Assembly (NCBI GenBank): GCA_023413605.1
Contig: JAEZPL010000103.1
Span: 1-5,951, forward strand
Source of the DNA: Pseudomonadota bacterium
GTDB taxonomy: Bacteria > Pseudomonadota > Alphaproteobacteria > Azospirillales > Azospirillaceae
DNA length: 5,951 bases
Reading direction: 5' to 3'
Of this stretch, positions 1-4,888 are shown piece after piece. The notes beneath the pieces were generated by a model. The model was not told where the DNA came from. It saw only the letters and a program-made list of their open reading frames with translations, and made no database searches. Position numbers and translations under genes: made by a program. How positions within the stretch are numbered: position 1 is the first letter of the stretch; the number at the start of each line of letters is the position of its first letter.

Positions 1-30
1 GGCATCGCCCTCTGCGTCGAGCGGGGCTGA
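1..30 (+). CDS. phbA: Acetyl-CoA acetyltransferase (beta-ketothiolase), C-terminal end only
   Basis: Frame 1 reads GIALCVERG followed by TGA at 28-30. This matches the usual thiolase C-terminus, in which a glycine-rich turn leads into G-(I/V)-A-x-C-V-E just before the stop. The family condenses two acetyl-CoA to acetoacetyl-CoA. The product is the substrate of the reductase encoded 95 bp downstream, which supports the call. The active-site residues lie outside the window, so only the tail and the gene order can be judged. Confidence 0.72.
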   Translation, partial: GIALCVERG

Positions 31-32
31 TG

Positions 33-70
33 AAAAAGGCGGGCCGTTCCCTTCGGGGTACGGCCCGCTT
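33..70. terminator. UUCG-capped hairpin between the phbA and phbB genes
   Basis: A perfect 9-bp stem (39-47 with 60-68) continues past a T-T mismatch into CCC-TTCG-GGG (49-58), so the loop is a C(UUCG)G tetraloop. An A5 tract at 33-37 precedes the stem. On the minus strand that tract becomes a U5 run right after the hairpin, so termination should be better for minus-strand transcripts. On the plus strand only TTCGTAT follows. The hairpin could therefore act as a partial terminator or an mRNA-stabilising structure within the phbAB transcript. Confidence 0.6.
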
Positions 71-112
71 CGTATAGGCACGTAAAAACGAAACGAATCC
101 ACGCCTTACTTT

Positions 113-122
113 GGGGGAGGAG
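113..122 (+). promoter_or_regulatory. Ribosome binding site of phbB
   Basis: GGGGGAGGAG ends 3 nt before the ATG at 126, and its GGAGG core lies about 6 nt before it. This fixes the reductase start at ATG 126 rather than the in-frame TTG at 111, which lies upstream of and partly within this site. Confidence 0.75.
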
Positions 123-125
123 CCA

Positions 126-848
126 ATGGCTCGAGTTGCAGTCGTCACGGGCGGAACGCGCGGTATCGGTGAAGCCATTTCGGTCGCGCTGAAGAACGCC
201 GGATACACGGTCGCCGCCAACTACGCAGGGAACGACGAAAAGGCGAAGGAGTTCTCGGCCCGCACCGGCATCGCGGTCTACAAGTTCGACGTGTCGGATT
301 TCGACGCGGTGAAGGACGGCATCGCCAAGATCACGGCCGAACTCGGCCCGGTCGACGTGGTCGTCAACAACGCGGGCATCACCCGCGACGGCGTGCTGCA
401 GCGCATGACCCCGCAGCAGTGGAACGACGTCATCGCGACGAACCTGACCTCCTGCTTCAACCTGTGCCGCAACGTCATCGACGGCATGCGCGAGCGTGGC
501 TTCGGCCGCATCGTCAACATCGGCTCGGTGAACGGCCAGGCCGGCCAGTACGGCCAGGTGAACTACGCCGCCGCCAAGTCGGGCATCCACGGCTTCACCA
601 AGGCGCTGGCCCAGGAGGGTGCGGCCAAGGGCATCACCGTGAACGCCATCGCGCCGGGCTACATCGACACCGACATGGTTCGCGCGGTGCCGCCGAACGT
701 GCTGGAGAAGATCGTCGCCCGCATCCCGGTCGGCCGCCTCGGCAAGGCCGAGGAGATCGCCCGCGGCGTGCTGTTCCTGGTCGGCGACGACGCCGGTTTC
801 ATCACCGGCTCGACCCTGTCCATCAACGGCGGCCAGCACATGTATTGA
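126..848 (+). CDS. phbB: Acetoacetyl-CoA reductase (short-chain dehydrogenase, PHB synthesis)
   Basis: This 240-residue cytoplasmic enzyme is expected to reduce acetoacetyl-CoA to (R)-3-hydroxybutyryl-CoA with NADPH, the second step of polyhydroxybutyrate synthesis. It is a complete classical short-chain dehydrogenase. The nucleotide-binding motif TGGTRGIG is at residues 8-15, NNAG at 81-84 and the structural Asn at 106. The catalytic Ser134, Tyr147 and Lys151 form the S-x12-Y-x3-K pattern, and a PG motif is at 177-178. The segment around Tyr147 (GQYGQVNYAAAKSGIHGF) is typical of PhaB and distinguishes it from the related FabG, which has the same fold. The length is close to the usual 240-247 residues. 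ATG 126 is chosen for its strong Shine-Dalgarno. The thiolase gene end just upstream supports a phbAB operon, and two terminators follow. Confidence 0.93.
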   Translation: MARVAVVTGGTRGIGEAISVALKNAGYTVAANYAGNDEKAKEFSARTGIAVYKFDVSDFDAVKDGIAKITAELGPVDVVVNNAGITRDGVLQRMTPQQWNDVIATNLTSCFNLCRNVIDGMRERGFGRIVNIGSVNGQAGQYGQVNYAAAKSGIHGFTKALAQEGAAKGITVNAIAPGYIDTDMVRAVPPNVLEKIVARIPVGRLGKAEEIARGVLFLVGDDAGFITGSTLSINGGQHMY

Positions 849-854
849 TGGGAC

Positions 855-881
855 GGCCCCGGCGCCTGTCGGGGCCTTTGT
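855..881 (+). terminator. Rho-independent terminator after phbB
   Basis: A perfect 7-bp GC-rich stem, GGCCCCG (855-861) with CGGGGCC (870-876), has an 8-nt loop and is followed by TTTGT. It starts 7 bp after the phbB stop codon. The U-tract is short, so some read-through is likely. Confidence 0.7.
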
Positions 882-905
882 CTAAGCGACACTCGACCTT
901 GCACG

Positions 906-942
906 CCCCTCTCCCGCGACAGCGGGGGAGGGGTTTTCTTTT
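906..942 (+). terminator. Second, strong intrinsic terminator after phbB
   Basis: A 12-bp stem (906-917 with 922-933, one G-T wobble) around the loop GACA is followed by TTTTCTTTT at 934-942. It is a textbook plus-strand terminator, 24 bp past the first one, and probably serves as its backup. From general knowledge, CCCCTCTCCCGC...GGGGAGGGG hairpins also recur between genes in many proteobacterial genomes, so this may be a dispersed repeat that works as a terminator. Confidence 0.8.
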
Positions 943-959
943 CGTCGGGGCGGTGCGTT

Positions 960-1006
960 TGATACGGCCGGCGCATGAAGGCTTCCATGATCGGCCGGCC
1001 GCATCA
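960..1006. repeat. Imperfect palindrome P1
   Basis: TGATACGGCCGGC (960-972) pairs with GCCGGCCGCATCA (994-1006) at 12 of 13 positions. The loop holds a smaller CATG...CATG pairing (974-977 with 986-989). GCGTTTGAT at 955-963, across its left edge, recurs in palindrome P3, and the loop sequence GGCTTCCAT is the reverse complement of the tip region of P3. P1 and P3 therefore look related. Neither strand has a T-tract, so it is not an intrinsic terminator. Confidence 0.65.
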
Positions 1007-1013
1007 CCCTTTC

Positions 1014-1034
1014 GCACATGGCCGCGCCATGTGC
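1014..1034. repeat. Perfect palindrome P2
   Basis: GCACATGGC (1014-1022) and GCCATGTGC (1026-1034) form a perfect 9-bp stem with a 3-nt loop CGC. It lies 7 bp after P1 and 12 bp before P3, as the middle member of a three-palindrome array. Confidence 0.65.
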
Positions 1035-1046
1035 TGCCGGGTTTGA

Positions 1047-1085
1047 ACCGAAGGCGTTTGATGGAAGCCATCAAACGCCTTCGGT
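1047..1085. repeat. Perfect 18-bp palindrome P3
   Basis: Positions 1047-1064 and 1068-1085 are perfect reverse complements, 18 bp each, with a 3-nt loop AAG. There is no T-tract after the stem on either strand. A long perfect cruciform of this kind between two transcription units is typical of dispersed REP-like palindromic elements, but I do not recognise a named family. Confidence 0.75.
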
Positions 1086-1120
1086 ATGAGGCGGGGCGGT
1101 GAACATCGCGCCGATGCCCA

Positions 1121-1154
1121 AAAACGAAACCCCCGCTCGGGTGGCGGGGGTTTC
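1121..1154 (-). terminator. Intrinsic terminator facing the minus strand
   Basis: GAAACCCCCGC (1126-1136) pairs perfectly with GCGGGGGTTTC (1144-1154) over 11 bp with a 7-nt loop. On the minus strand the stem is followed by GTTTTTG, a good U-tract. On the plus strand only TTTC and a GC-rich sequence follow. It should end minus-strand transcription coming from the transporter unit, or from an RNA gene within 1155-1420, about 300 bp after the last stop codon at 1451. Confidence 0.8.
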
Positions 1155-1300
1155 TGCGGACGGTCTTGGGAGTCCGCAATGGTTGAGCCGTGTCAACGGC
1201 TGAAATCAGAACTGTAAGGCCGAAATGGTCGGCTTCCTCAAGTAAGCGCAGGTGGACTCATGATCAGCTCACCCTCCTGGTAACGGAAACACTTGTGTTG
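1155..1300 (-). ncRNA. Possible structured small RNA or 3' UTR element
   Basis: Read on the minus strand, a chain of stem-loops leads into the terminator at 1154-1121: GCCGA/TCGGC (1219-1233), a 6-bp AGCCGT/ACGGCT stem with a 4-nt loop (1186-1201) and a 7-bp TGCGGAC/GTCCGCA stem (1155-1178). The G+C content drops to about 50%. No long reading frame explains the stretch. This arrangement suits a trans-acting small RNA or a processed 3' UTR of the transporter transcript. I cannot place the 5' end: no well-spaced promoter is evident and I recognise no named RNA family. The upper boundary is arbitrary. Confidence 0.33.
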
Positions 1301-1309
1301 CTGCGTCAT
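1238..1309 (-). CDS. Doubtful 23-residue small ORF
   Basis: ATG at 1309-1307 on the minus strand opens a 23-codon frame ending in TGA at 1240-1238 and encoding MTQQHKCFRYQEGELIMSPP followed by ALT. A perfect AGGAGG (1278-1273) lies inside it, 11 nt before an in-frame internal ATG (1261-1259). The product could therefore be just the 7-residue MSPPALT. I recognise no homologue. The good Shine-Dalgarno is the only positive sign, and chance is a serious alternative. Confidence 0.15.
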   Translation of the reverse strand: MTQQHKCFRYQEGELIMSPPALT

Positions 1310-1450
1310 TGACTTCTGGGTCAACGTGCTGCGGTGTTCTCCGCGTTTTCACCTCTACCAGTGTTGCTCTGAGGAATAGCCTGCTCCACCTTGCGGGGGA
1401 TGTCAAGACCCGTTCTGTTGCTCCGTCCGCGCTTGCCCCCGCGCTTGTCA

Positions 1451-1849
1451 TCACTTGAATTGGAAGCCCACCGGACGCTTGTCGTCCAGCGACACCACGG
1501 CGCAGCCGCCCAGCGCCGGACCGACCGACAACTCGCCATAGGCGGTCATGGCGCCTTCCTGCTTCAGCCGGCCGACGAAGCCCTGGCCGTCGGCCTTGGC
1601 GACCCAGGCGAAGGGAATCCAGGTCTGCCGCACCGGCTGGCCGCCCGCCCGCACCACGGCGGCGAAGGCGTCGCCGCTCGGTGTGCCCGGCGGGAAGACG
1701 GCGAGAACGGTGCCCGCGTCCTCCTCCTTCAGGGCGGCCTGTTGCAGCGCCACGCCCGTCACCGCCGCCCAGACGGCCAGCGCCAGCGCGCCGAGCGCCA
1801 GCGCGTAGCCATGGCCGAAGCCGGGGGCGGTGGGAGAGGGCTGCTGCAT
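1451..1849 (-). CDS. Small membrane-anchored protein of unknown function
   Basis: The 132-residue product has a hydrophilic N-terminus (about 1-13), one hydrophobic segment (about 14-36, rich in Ala, Leu, Val and Trp), and a soluble domain of about 95 residues. The missing cleavage-site pattern favours a membrane anchor with the domain in the periplasm. The domain has features such as LAVFPPGTP (about 49-57), a WIPFAWVAKADG stretch, a GA-x-TAYGEL turn and a single Cys in GGCA near the end. I do not recognise a family. ATG 1849 is chosen because AAGGGA lies 10 nt upstream and the gene starts 19 bp after the stop of the transporter gene, so the two are probably cotranscribed and perhaps functionally linked. 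Codon use is normal for the region. Confidence 0.78.
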   Translation of the reverse strand: MQQPSPTAPGFGHGYALALGALALAVWAAVTGVALQQAALKEEDAGTVLAVFPPGTPSGDAFAAVVRAGGQPVRQTWIPFAWVAKADGQGFVGRLKQEGAMTAYGELSVGPALGGCAVVSLDDKRPVGFQFK

Positions 1850-1868
1850 GGACGTCGGTTCCCTTGGA

Positions 1869-3125
1869 TCAGGCCTTGGCTTCGGCCGCGGCCAGCGACG
1901 GGGCGGGCTTCTCGGTGATCGGCCAGTTGACGGCCGCGGCCCCCAGGGCGAGCGCCACGCTGGCCCACCAGACCACGTCGTAGGACCCGGTGCGCTCGTA
2001 CAGCACGCCGCCCAGCCACACGCCGAGGAAGCCGCCGACCTGATGGCTGAGGAAGGCGAAGCCGTAGAGCATGCCAAGGTAGCGCGTGCCGAACATCAGC
2101 GCGACAAGGCCCGAGGTCGGCGGGACGGTGGACAGCCACAGCAGGCCTATGGCGGCCGAATAGACGATCACCGTGATCGGCGTGATCGGCAGCAGGATGA
2201 AGATCGCCGTGCACACGCCACGCAGCGCGTAATTGGAGCAGAGCAGAAGCCGCTTGCTCATCTTCCCGCCCAGCACGCCGGAGCTGTAGGAGCCGATGAC
2301 GTTGAACAGGCCGATCAGACCCATCGCCCAGGACGCGAGGCTGGGGCTGATGCCCGCGGCGGTGAGATAGGGCGGCAGGTGCGTGGTGATGAAGGCCAGC
2401 TGGAACCCGCAGACGAAGAAGCCGGTCACCAGCAGGACGTAGCTGCGGTGCTGGAACGCCTGCCGGATCGTGGCGGCGAACCCGATGTCGGCTCCGGTGA
2501 CCGTGGGCGCGTTCTTCGCCCCGCCCGACCCGGCGAAGGAGGCCGCGAAGACCGGGATCATCAGCATGGAGGCGCCGAACAGGATCAGCGCCATTTCCCA
2601 TCCGTAGGCGGCGATGAAGGCCTGCCCCGTGGGCGCGAACAGCGTCTGGCCCAGCGAGCCCGCGGCGGTGGCGATGCCCATCGACCAGGACCGCTTTTCC
2701 GGCGGCACGATGCGGCTGAAGCCGGCGATGACGATGCCGAAGGAGGCGCCCGCCAGACCCAGCCCGATCAGCACGCCCGCGCTGAGGTACAGCGTCAGTT
2801 CGGTGTCGGCGAACGGCATCAGCGCGAGGCCGGCGGCGTAAAGCACGCCGCTGATGCCCAGCACCAGCGCCGGCCCGTAGCGGTCGGCCAGGGCGCCGGC
2901 CAAGGGCGTGCCGATGCCCCACAGAAGGTTCTGGATGGCGATGGACAGCGCGAAGACGTCGCGGCCCCAGCCGTGCGCCTCCGACAGCGGCTTGATGAAC
3001 AGGCCCATGCTCGACCGCGGCCCGAAGGCCAGCATGGCGATCAGGCACCCGCAGGCGATGACGAAGCCCGGTGTCCGCCAGAAATGGGTTGCGGCGGCTG
3101 CGCCCGCCCGGTTGCTGCTGTCCAC
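1869..3125 (-). CDS. Major facilitator superfamily transporter
   Basis: This 418-residue integral inner-membrane protein has about 12 hydrophobic segments in two halves around a hydrophilic central loop (about residues 197-215). The short cytoplasmic N-terminus (1-18) leads into TM1. The MFS motif A, GALADRYG, lies at about 77-84 between TM2 and TM3. The GPRSSMGLFIKPLSE stretch after TM1 resembles MFS members of the oxalate/formate-antiporter-like and monocarboxylate-transporter-like group, so an organic-anion substrate is plausible but unproven. The start is GTG at 3125, because GGAGG lies 5 nt upstream and no ATG fits. The gene follows a LysR regulator on the same strand and precedes the small anchored-protein gene by 19 bp. 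It probably imports or exports a small metabolite under LysR control. Confidence 0.88.
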   Translation of the reverse strand: MDSSNRAGAAAATHFWRTPGFVIACGCLIAMLAFGPRSSMGLFIKPLSEAHGWGRDVFALSIAIQNLLWGIGTPLAGALADRYGPALVLGISGVLYAAGLALMPFADTELTLYLSAGVLIGLGLAGASFGIVIAGFSRIVPPEKRSWSMGIATAAGSLGQTLFAPTGQAFIAAYGWEMALILFGASMLMIPVFAASFAGSGGAKNAPTVTGADIGFAATIRQAFQHRSYVLLVTGFFVCGFQLAFITTHLPPYLTAAGISPSLASWAMGLIGLFNVIGSYSSGVLGGKMSKRLLLCSNYALRGVCTAIFILLPITPITVIVYSAAIGLLWLSTVPPTSGLVALMFGTRYLGMLYGFAFLSHQVGGFLGVWLGGVLYERTGSYDVVWWASVALALGAAAVNWPITEKPAPSLAAAEAKA

Positions 3126-3176
3126 TCGATCCTCCGTTGACGCCTGCTCCGGTCGTTCCGCAGCTTGGGTTCGGAC

Positions 3177-3205
3177 ACCATAGGTCGGCTCTGGACGTGC
3201 ATCAA
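3177..3205 (-). promoter_or_regulatory. Candidate sigma-70 promoter of the transporter unit
   Basis: On the minus strand TTGATG (3205-3200) and TATGGT (3182-3177) are separated by exactly 17 bp, about 50 bp before the GTG start. The AT-rich sequence just upstream includes an imperfect ATGAA-N-TTGAT dyad (about 3201-3211) that overlaps the -35 and could be part of a LysR-type site. The elements are seen in the sequence; the function is inferred. Confidence 0.45.
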
Positions 3206-3225
3206 ATTCATAAAAGTAAAGAAAG

Positions 3226-4161
3226 TTATTCAGCCGCGGAATGATAGGCGCCGATATCCGGGGGCATATCCGCAGGCGGAAGCAGGGTCAGCAGGCTGTC
3301 TTCCAGAACGTCGAAGACCGGGCCGATGCGGCCGGTGAAACGGGCGCGCAGCAGCCAGACCGACACGGTCAGCGAGAAGTCCGGGATCTCCAGCGCCCGC
3401 ACCCCGGCGTCGCGGGCGGTCTGCGCGATCAGCCGCAGGGGCGCCAGGCTGAACCCCACGCCGCGCGCCACCAGCGACACCAGCAGCGTCTGGTCGAAAG
3501 CCTCCACGGTGACGTTCAGCGGCAGGCCGTGGTGGGCCAGCGCCAGGGTCATGGCGCTGCGGTACTTGCAGCCGTCGGGTTGCAGCACCCAGCCCAGCGC
3601 GTTCATGTCGGGCAGGGTCAGGGGGCCACGGTCGGCCAGATCGGCCGGGGCGATGATCCGCACCGGCTCCCGCGAGATGCAGGTGGCGTCGAGATCCTCC
3701 GGCGGCACCTGCCCGTCGCCCATCAGCACCAGCGCGCCGTCCAGCGCGCCGTTGCGCACCTGCTCCATCAGCGGCGTGCTCCAGTCCGAATGCAGGCGGA
3801 CGGTCAGGCCGGGGAAGGCGGCGCGCAGCGTGTCGAGCGGCTGGTGCGCGGCCAGCGTCGTCAGCACATGGGCCACACCCAGCCGCAGCAGCCCGTGGGG
3901 CTGGGCCGTCCCGGCGAAGGCGTCCGACAGATCCTCCGTCGCCGTCAGCACGCGCCGCGCGTGCGCCAGAGCCAGTTCCCCGTCGCGGGTGAGGGCCAGG
4001 GGCTTGGTCTGGCGGTCGAACAGGGCGACGCCCAACTCGGCTTCCAGCCGTTGGATCAGGCGGGAAACCGCGGACTGGGTCAGCCCCAGCCGGCTCCCGG
4101 CCTCCTGCACCGACTGCGCCTCCGCCACGGCGACGAAGGTGCGGATCTCGTTGAGCTTCAT
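3226..4161 (-). CDS. LysR-type transcriptional regulator
   Basis: The 311-residue cytoplasmic DNA-binding protein has the usual LTTR layout and length. The N-terminal winged helix-turn-helix spans about 1-60. The recognition region carries LGLTQSAVSRLIQRLE (25-40), followed by LGVALFDRQTKPLALT (43-58). The C-terminal periplasmic-binding-protein-like effector domain starts near residue 90. ATG 4161 is chosen over an in-frame ATG at 4212: GAGGA lies 7 nt upstream, the HTH starts at the usual distance, and the longer form would run into the CACAAAG repeat. The gene lies 100 bp upstream of the transporter gene on the same strand. Most LTTRs are divergent from their targets, so the same-strand layout with a promoter candidate between is a slight departure. 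The effector ligand is unknown. Confidence 0.9.
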   Translation of the reverse strand: MKLNEIRTFVAVAEAQSVQEAGSRLGLTQSAVSRLIQRLEAELGVALFDRQTKPLALTRDGELALAHARRVLTATEDLSDAFAGTAQPHGLLRLGVAHVLTTLAAHQPLDTLRAAFPGLTVRLHSDWSTPLMEQVRNGALDGALVLMGDGQVPPEDLDATCISREPVRIIAPADLADRGPLTLPDMNALGWVLQPDGCKYRSAMTLALAHHGLPLNVTVEAFDQTLLVSLVARGVGFSLAPLRLIAQTARDAGVRALEIPDFSLTVSVWLLRARFTGRIGPVFDVLEDSLLTLLPPADMPPDIGAYHSAAE

Positions 4162-4190
4162 GGGCCAATCCTCACCCCGTGCAGGGATAA

Positions 4191-4304
4191 ACCACAAAGA
4201 CACAAAGGGCACAAAGGACTCACAAAAAGGCCTTGGCTGTGCGGCGCGCCGGCCCGAATAGCTGGCGGTCCTTTGTGCAATTCTTTGTGTCTTCGTGTCT
4301 TGGT
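4191..4304. repeat. Inverted repeat of CACAAAG-type units
   Basis: The left arm (4191-4219) contains three spaced CACAAAG heptamers, at 4193, 4201 and 4210. The right arm (4268-4304) reads as the reverse complement with CACAAAG, CACAAAG and an extra CACGAAG. The arms align along most of their length, including the identical outer ACCA and inner GCACAAAGGAC ends, and the right arm is 8 nt longer. About 48 bp lie between them, including the GGCGCGCC palindrome. The element fills the lysR-NUDIX gap, starting 29 bp from the lysR start. From memory, similar CACAAAGACACAAAG sequences occur between genes in many bacteria, but I cannot name the family or its mover. Confidence 0.75.
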
Positions 4305-4334
4305 GATGAAATTCGCTGCCGGTTCGGCGATCCG

Positions 4335-4362
4335 CAGGTCACAGCATGGCCTCCATGACCTG
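4335..4362. promoter_or_regulatory. CAGGTCA dyad upstream of the NUDIX gene (possible operator)
   Basis: CAGGTCA (4335-4341) and TGACCTG (4356-4362) are perfect 7-bp inverted half-sites whose starts are 21 bp apart, two helical turns. An inner TGG-CCT-CCA hairpin (4347-4355) sits between them. The spacing fits a dimeric regulator, while an RNA hairpin is the alternative. It lies 65 bp before the NUDIX start. Confidence 0.3.
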
Positions 4363-4426
4363 TTGCCGTCTGGTGTCGCAGTGTCGATCCGGGTTAGCGT
4401 CGGGTCAAGCGCAACGAGGGATTCCC

Positions 4427-4888
4427 ATGACCGGCACGCCACCCACCGACCGTTCCAGCCGTGAATACCCGGACCGCCCCTGGGTCGGGGTGGGCGTCGT
4501 CGTCTGGCGGGGCGACCGGGTGCTGATGATCCGGCGCGGACGACCGCCGCGCATGGGGCAATGGAGCCTGCCCGGCGGCGCCCAGTCGGTTGGGGAGACG
4601 GTGTTCGAGTGCGCCGTGCGCGAGGTGCTGGAGGAAACCGGCCTGCACGTCGTGCCGACGGAGGTCGTGACCGTGGTCGACGCCATGACGCTGGACGACA
4701 CGGGCGCCGTGCAGTTCCACTACACCATCGTCGAGGTGGCCGCGGAGAGCGCCGAGGGCGAGGCGGTCTGCGCCGACGACGCGCTGGAGGCGCGCTGGGT
4801 CACGGTGGAGGACGTCGCCGAGCTGACGGAGTGGGACGAGACGGAGCGCGTCATCCGCCTGTCGGCGGCTCGGCGCGCTGTTGGATGA
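4427..4888 (+). CDS. NUDIX hydrolase
   Basis: This 153-residue cytoplasmic enzyme has the complete Nudix box at residues 51-73: Gly51, Glu57, then REVLEETGL with Arg65, Glu66, Glu69, Glu70 and Gly72. It matches G-x5-E-x7-R-E-U-x-E-E-x-G-U with no missing residue. Such enzymes cleave nucleoside diphosphates linked to another moiety, using Mg2+ bound by the Glu residues. The GVVVWRGDRVLMIRR strand before the box and the WVTVEDVAEL segment near the end are typical of the ADP-ribose pyrophosphatase-like or MutT-like group. The real substrate cannot be read from the sequence. ATG 4427 is chosen because GAGGG lies 6 nt upstream and the 27 residues before it lack domain character. The gene diverges from lysR, and its last 38 bp overlap the end of the convergent EAL gene. 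Confidence 0.9.
   Translation: MTGTPPTDRSSREYPDRPWVGVGVVVWRGDRVLMIRRGRPPRMGQWSLPGGAQSVGETVFECAVREVLEETGLHVVPTEVVTVVDAMTLDDTGAVQFHYTIVEVAAESAEGEAVCADDALEARWVTVEDVAELTEWDETERVIRLSAARRAVG

Larger units (their letters stand above)
849..1450. other. 600-bp intergenic stretch without a convincing protein gene
   Basis: Between the phbB stop and the stop of the minus-strand anchored-protein gene I find no ORF with recognisable protein character. In order, the stretch holds two plus-strand terminators (855-942), three tandem palindromes (960-1085), a terminator facing the minus strand (1121-1154), a low-GC patch with hairpins (about 1155-1420), and a more GC-rich join to the next gene. Rows 1201-1380 are about 50-53% G+C, against roughly 70% in the neighbouring genes. 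No tRNA or complete IS is visible. Confidence 0.7.

Noticed and set aside
1373..1406. TTGACA (1406-1401) followed by TATTCC (1378-1373) on the minus strand as a promoter for the candidate small RNA.
   Set aside because: The spacer is 22 bp, too long for a sigma-70 promoter, and the -10 is poor. The -35 match alone is not enough.
1269..1539. Two overlapping minus-strand reading frames (1269-1454 and 1321-1539) as a decayed transposase or other protein fragment.
   Set aside because: Neither translation shows a motif I recognise, and both run into the well-supported anchored-protein gene in another frame. A BLASTX search would settle it.
1830..3140. Long plus-strand reading frame of 436 codons, and a 429-codon minus-strand frame from 3048 to 1759.
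   Set aside because: Both are shadows of the MFS transporter gene in high-GC DNA. Their products are rich in Arg, Gly, His and Pro with no domain character, while the 1869-3125 frame has clear TM segments and MFS motifs.
4184..4212. TTGTGC-N17-TTTATC on the minus strand inside the left repeat arm as the lysR promoter.
   Set aside because: The spacing is right, but each hexamer matches consensus at only three positions and the -10 lacks the key second-position A.
4191..4304. CACAAAG repeat considered as a CRISPR array.
   Set aside because: The units are 7 bp, nearly contiguous and in inverted arms, with no 25-40 bp repeats or unique spacers and no cas genes nearby.
4158..4442. 94-codon minus-strand ORF across the CACAAAG repeat.
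   Set aside because: Its translation simply reads the repeat heptamers (HKELHK and SPLCPLCLCG stretches). Such products are recurrent false gene calls from this repeat type.
3241..4464. Plus-strand reading frame of 407 codons opposite the LysR gene.
   Set aside because: It has shadow composition (Gln, Gly, Arg, His rich) and no ribosome binding site. The opposite strand encodes an unmistakable LysR protein.
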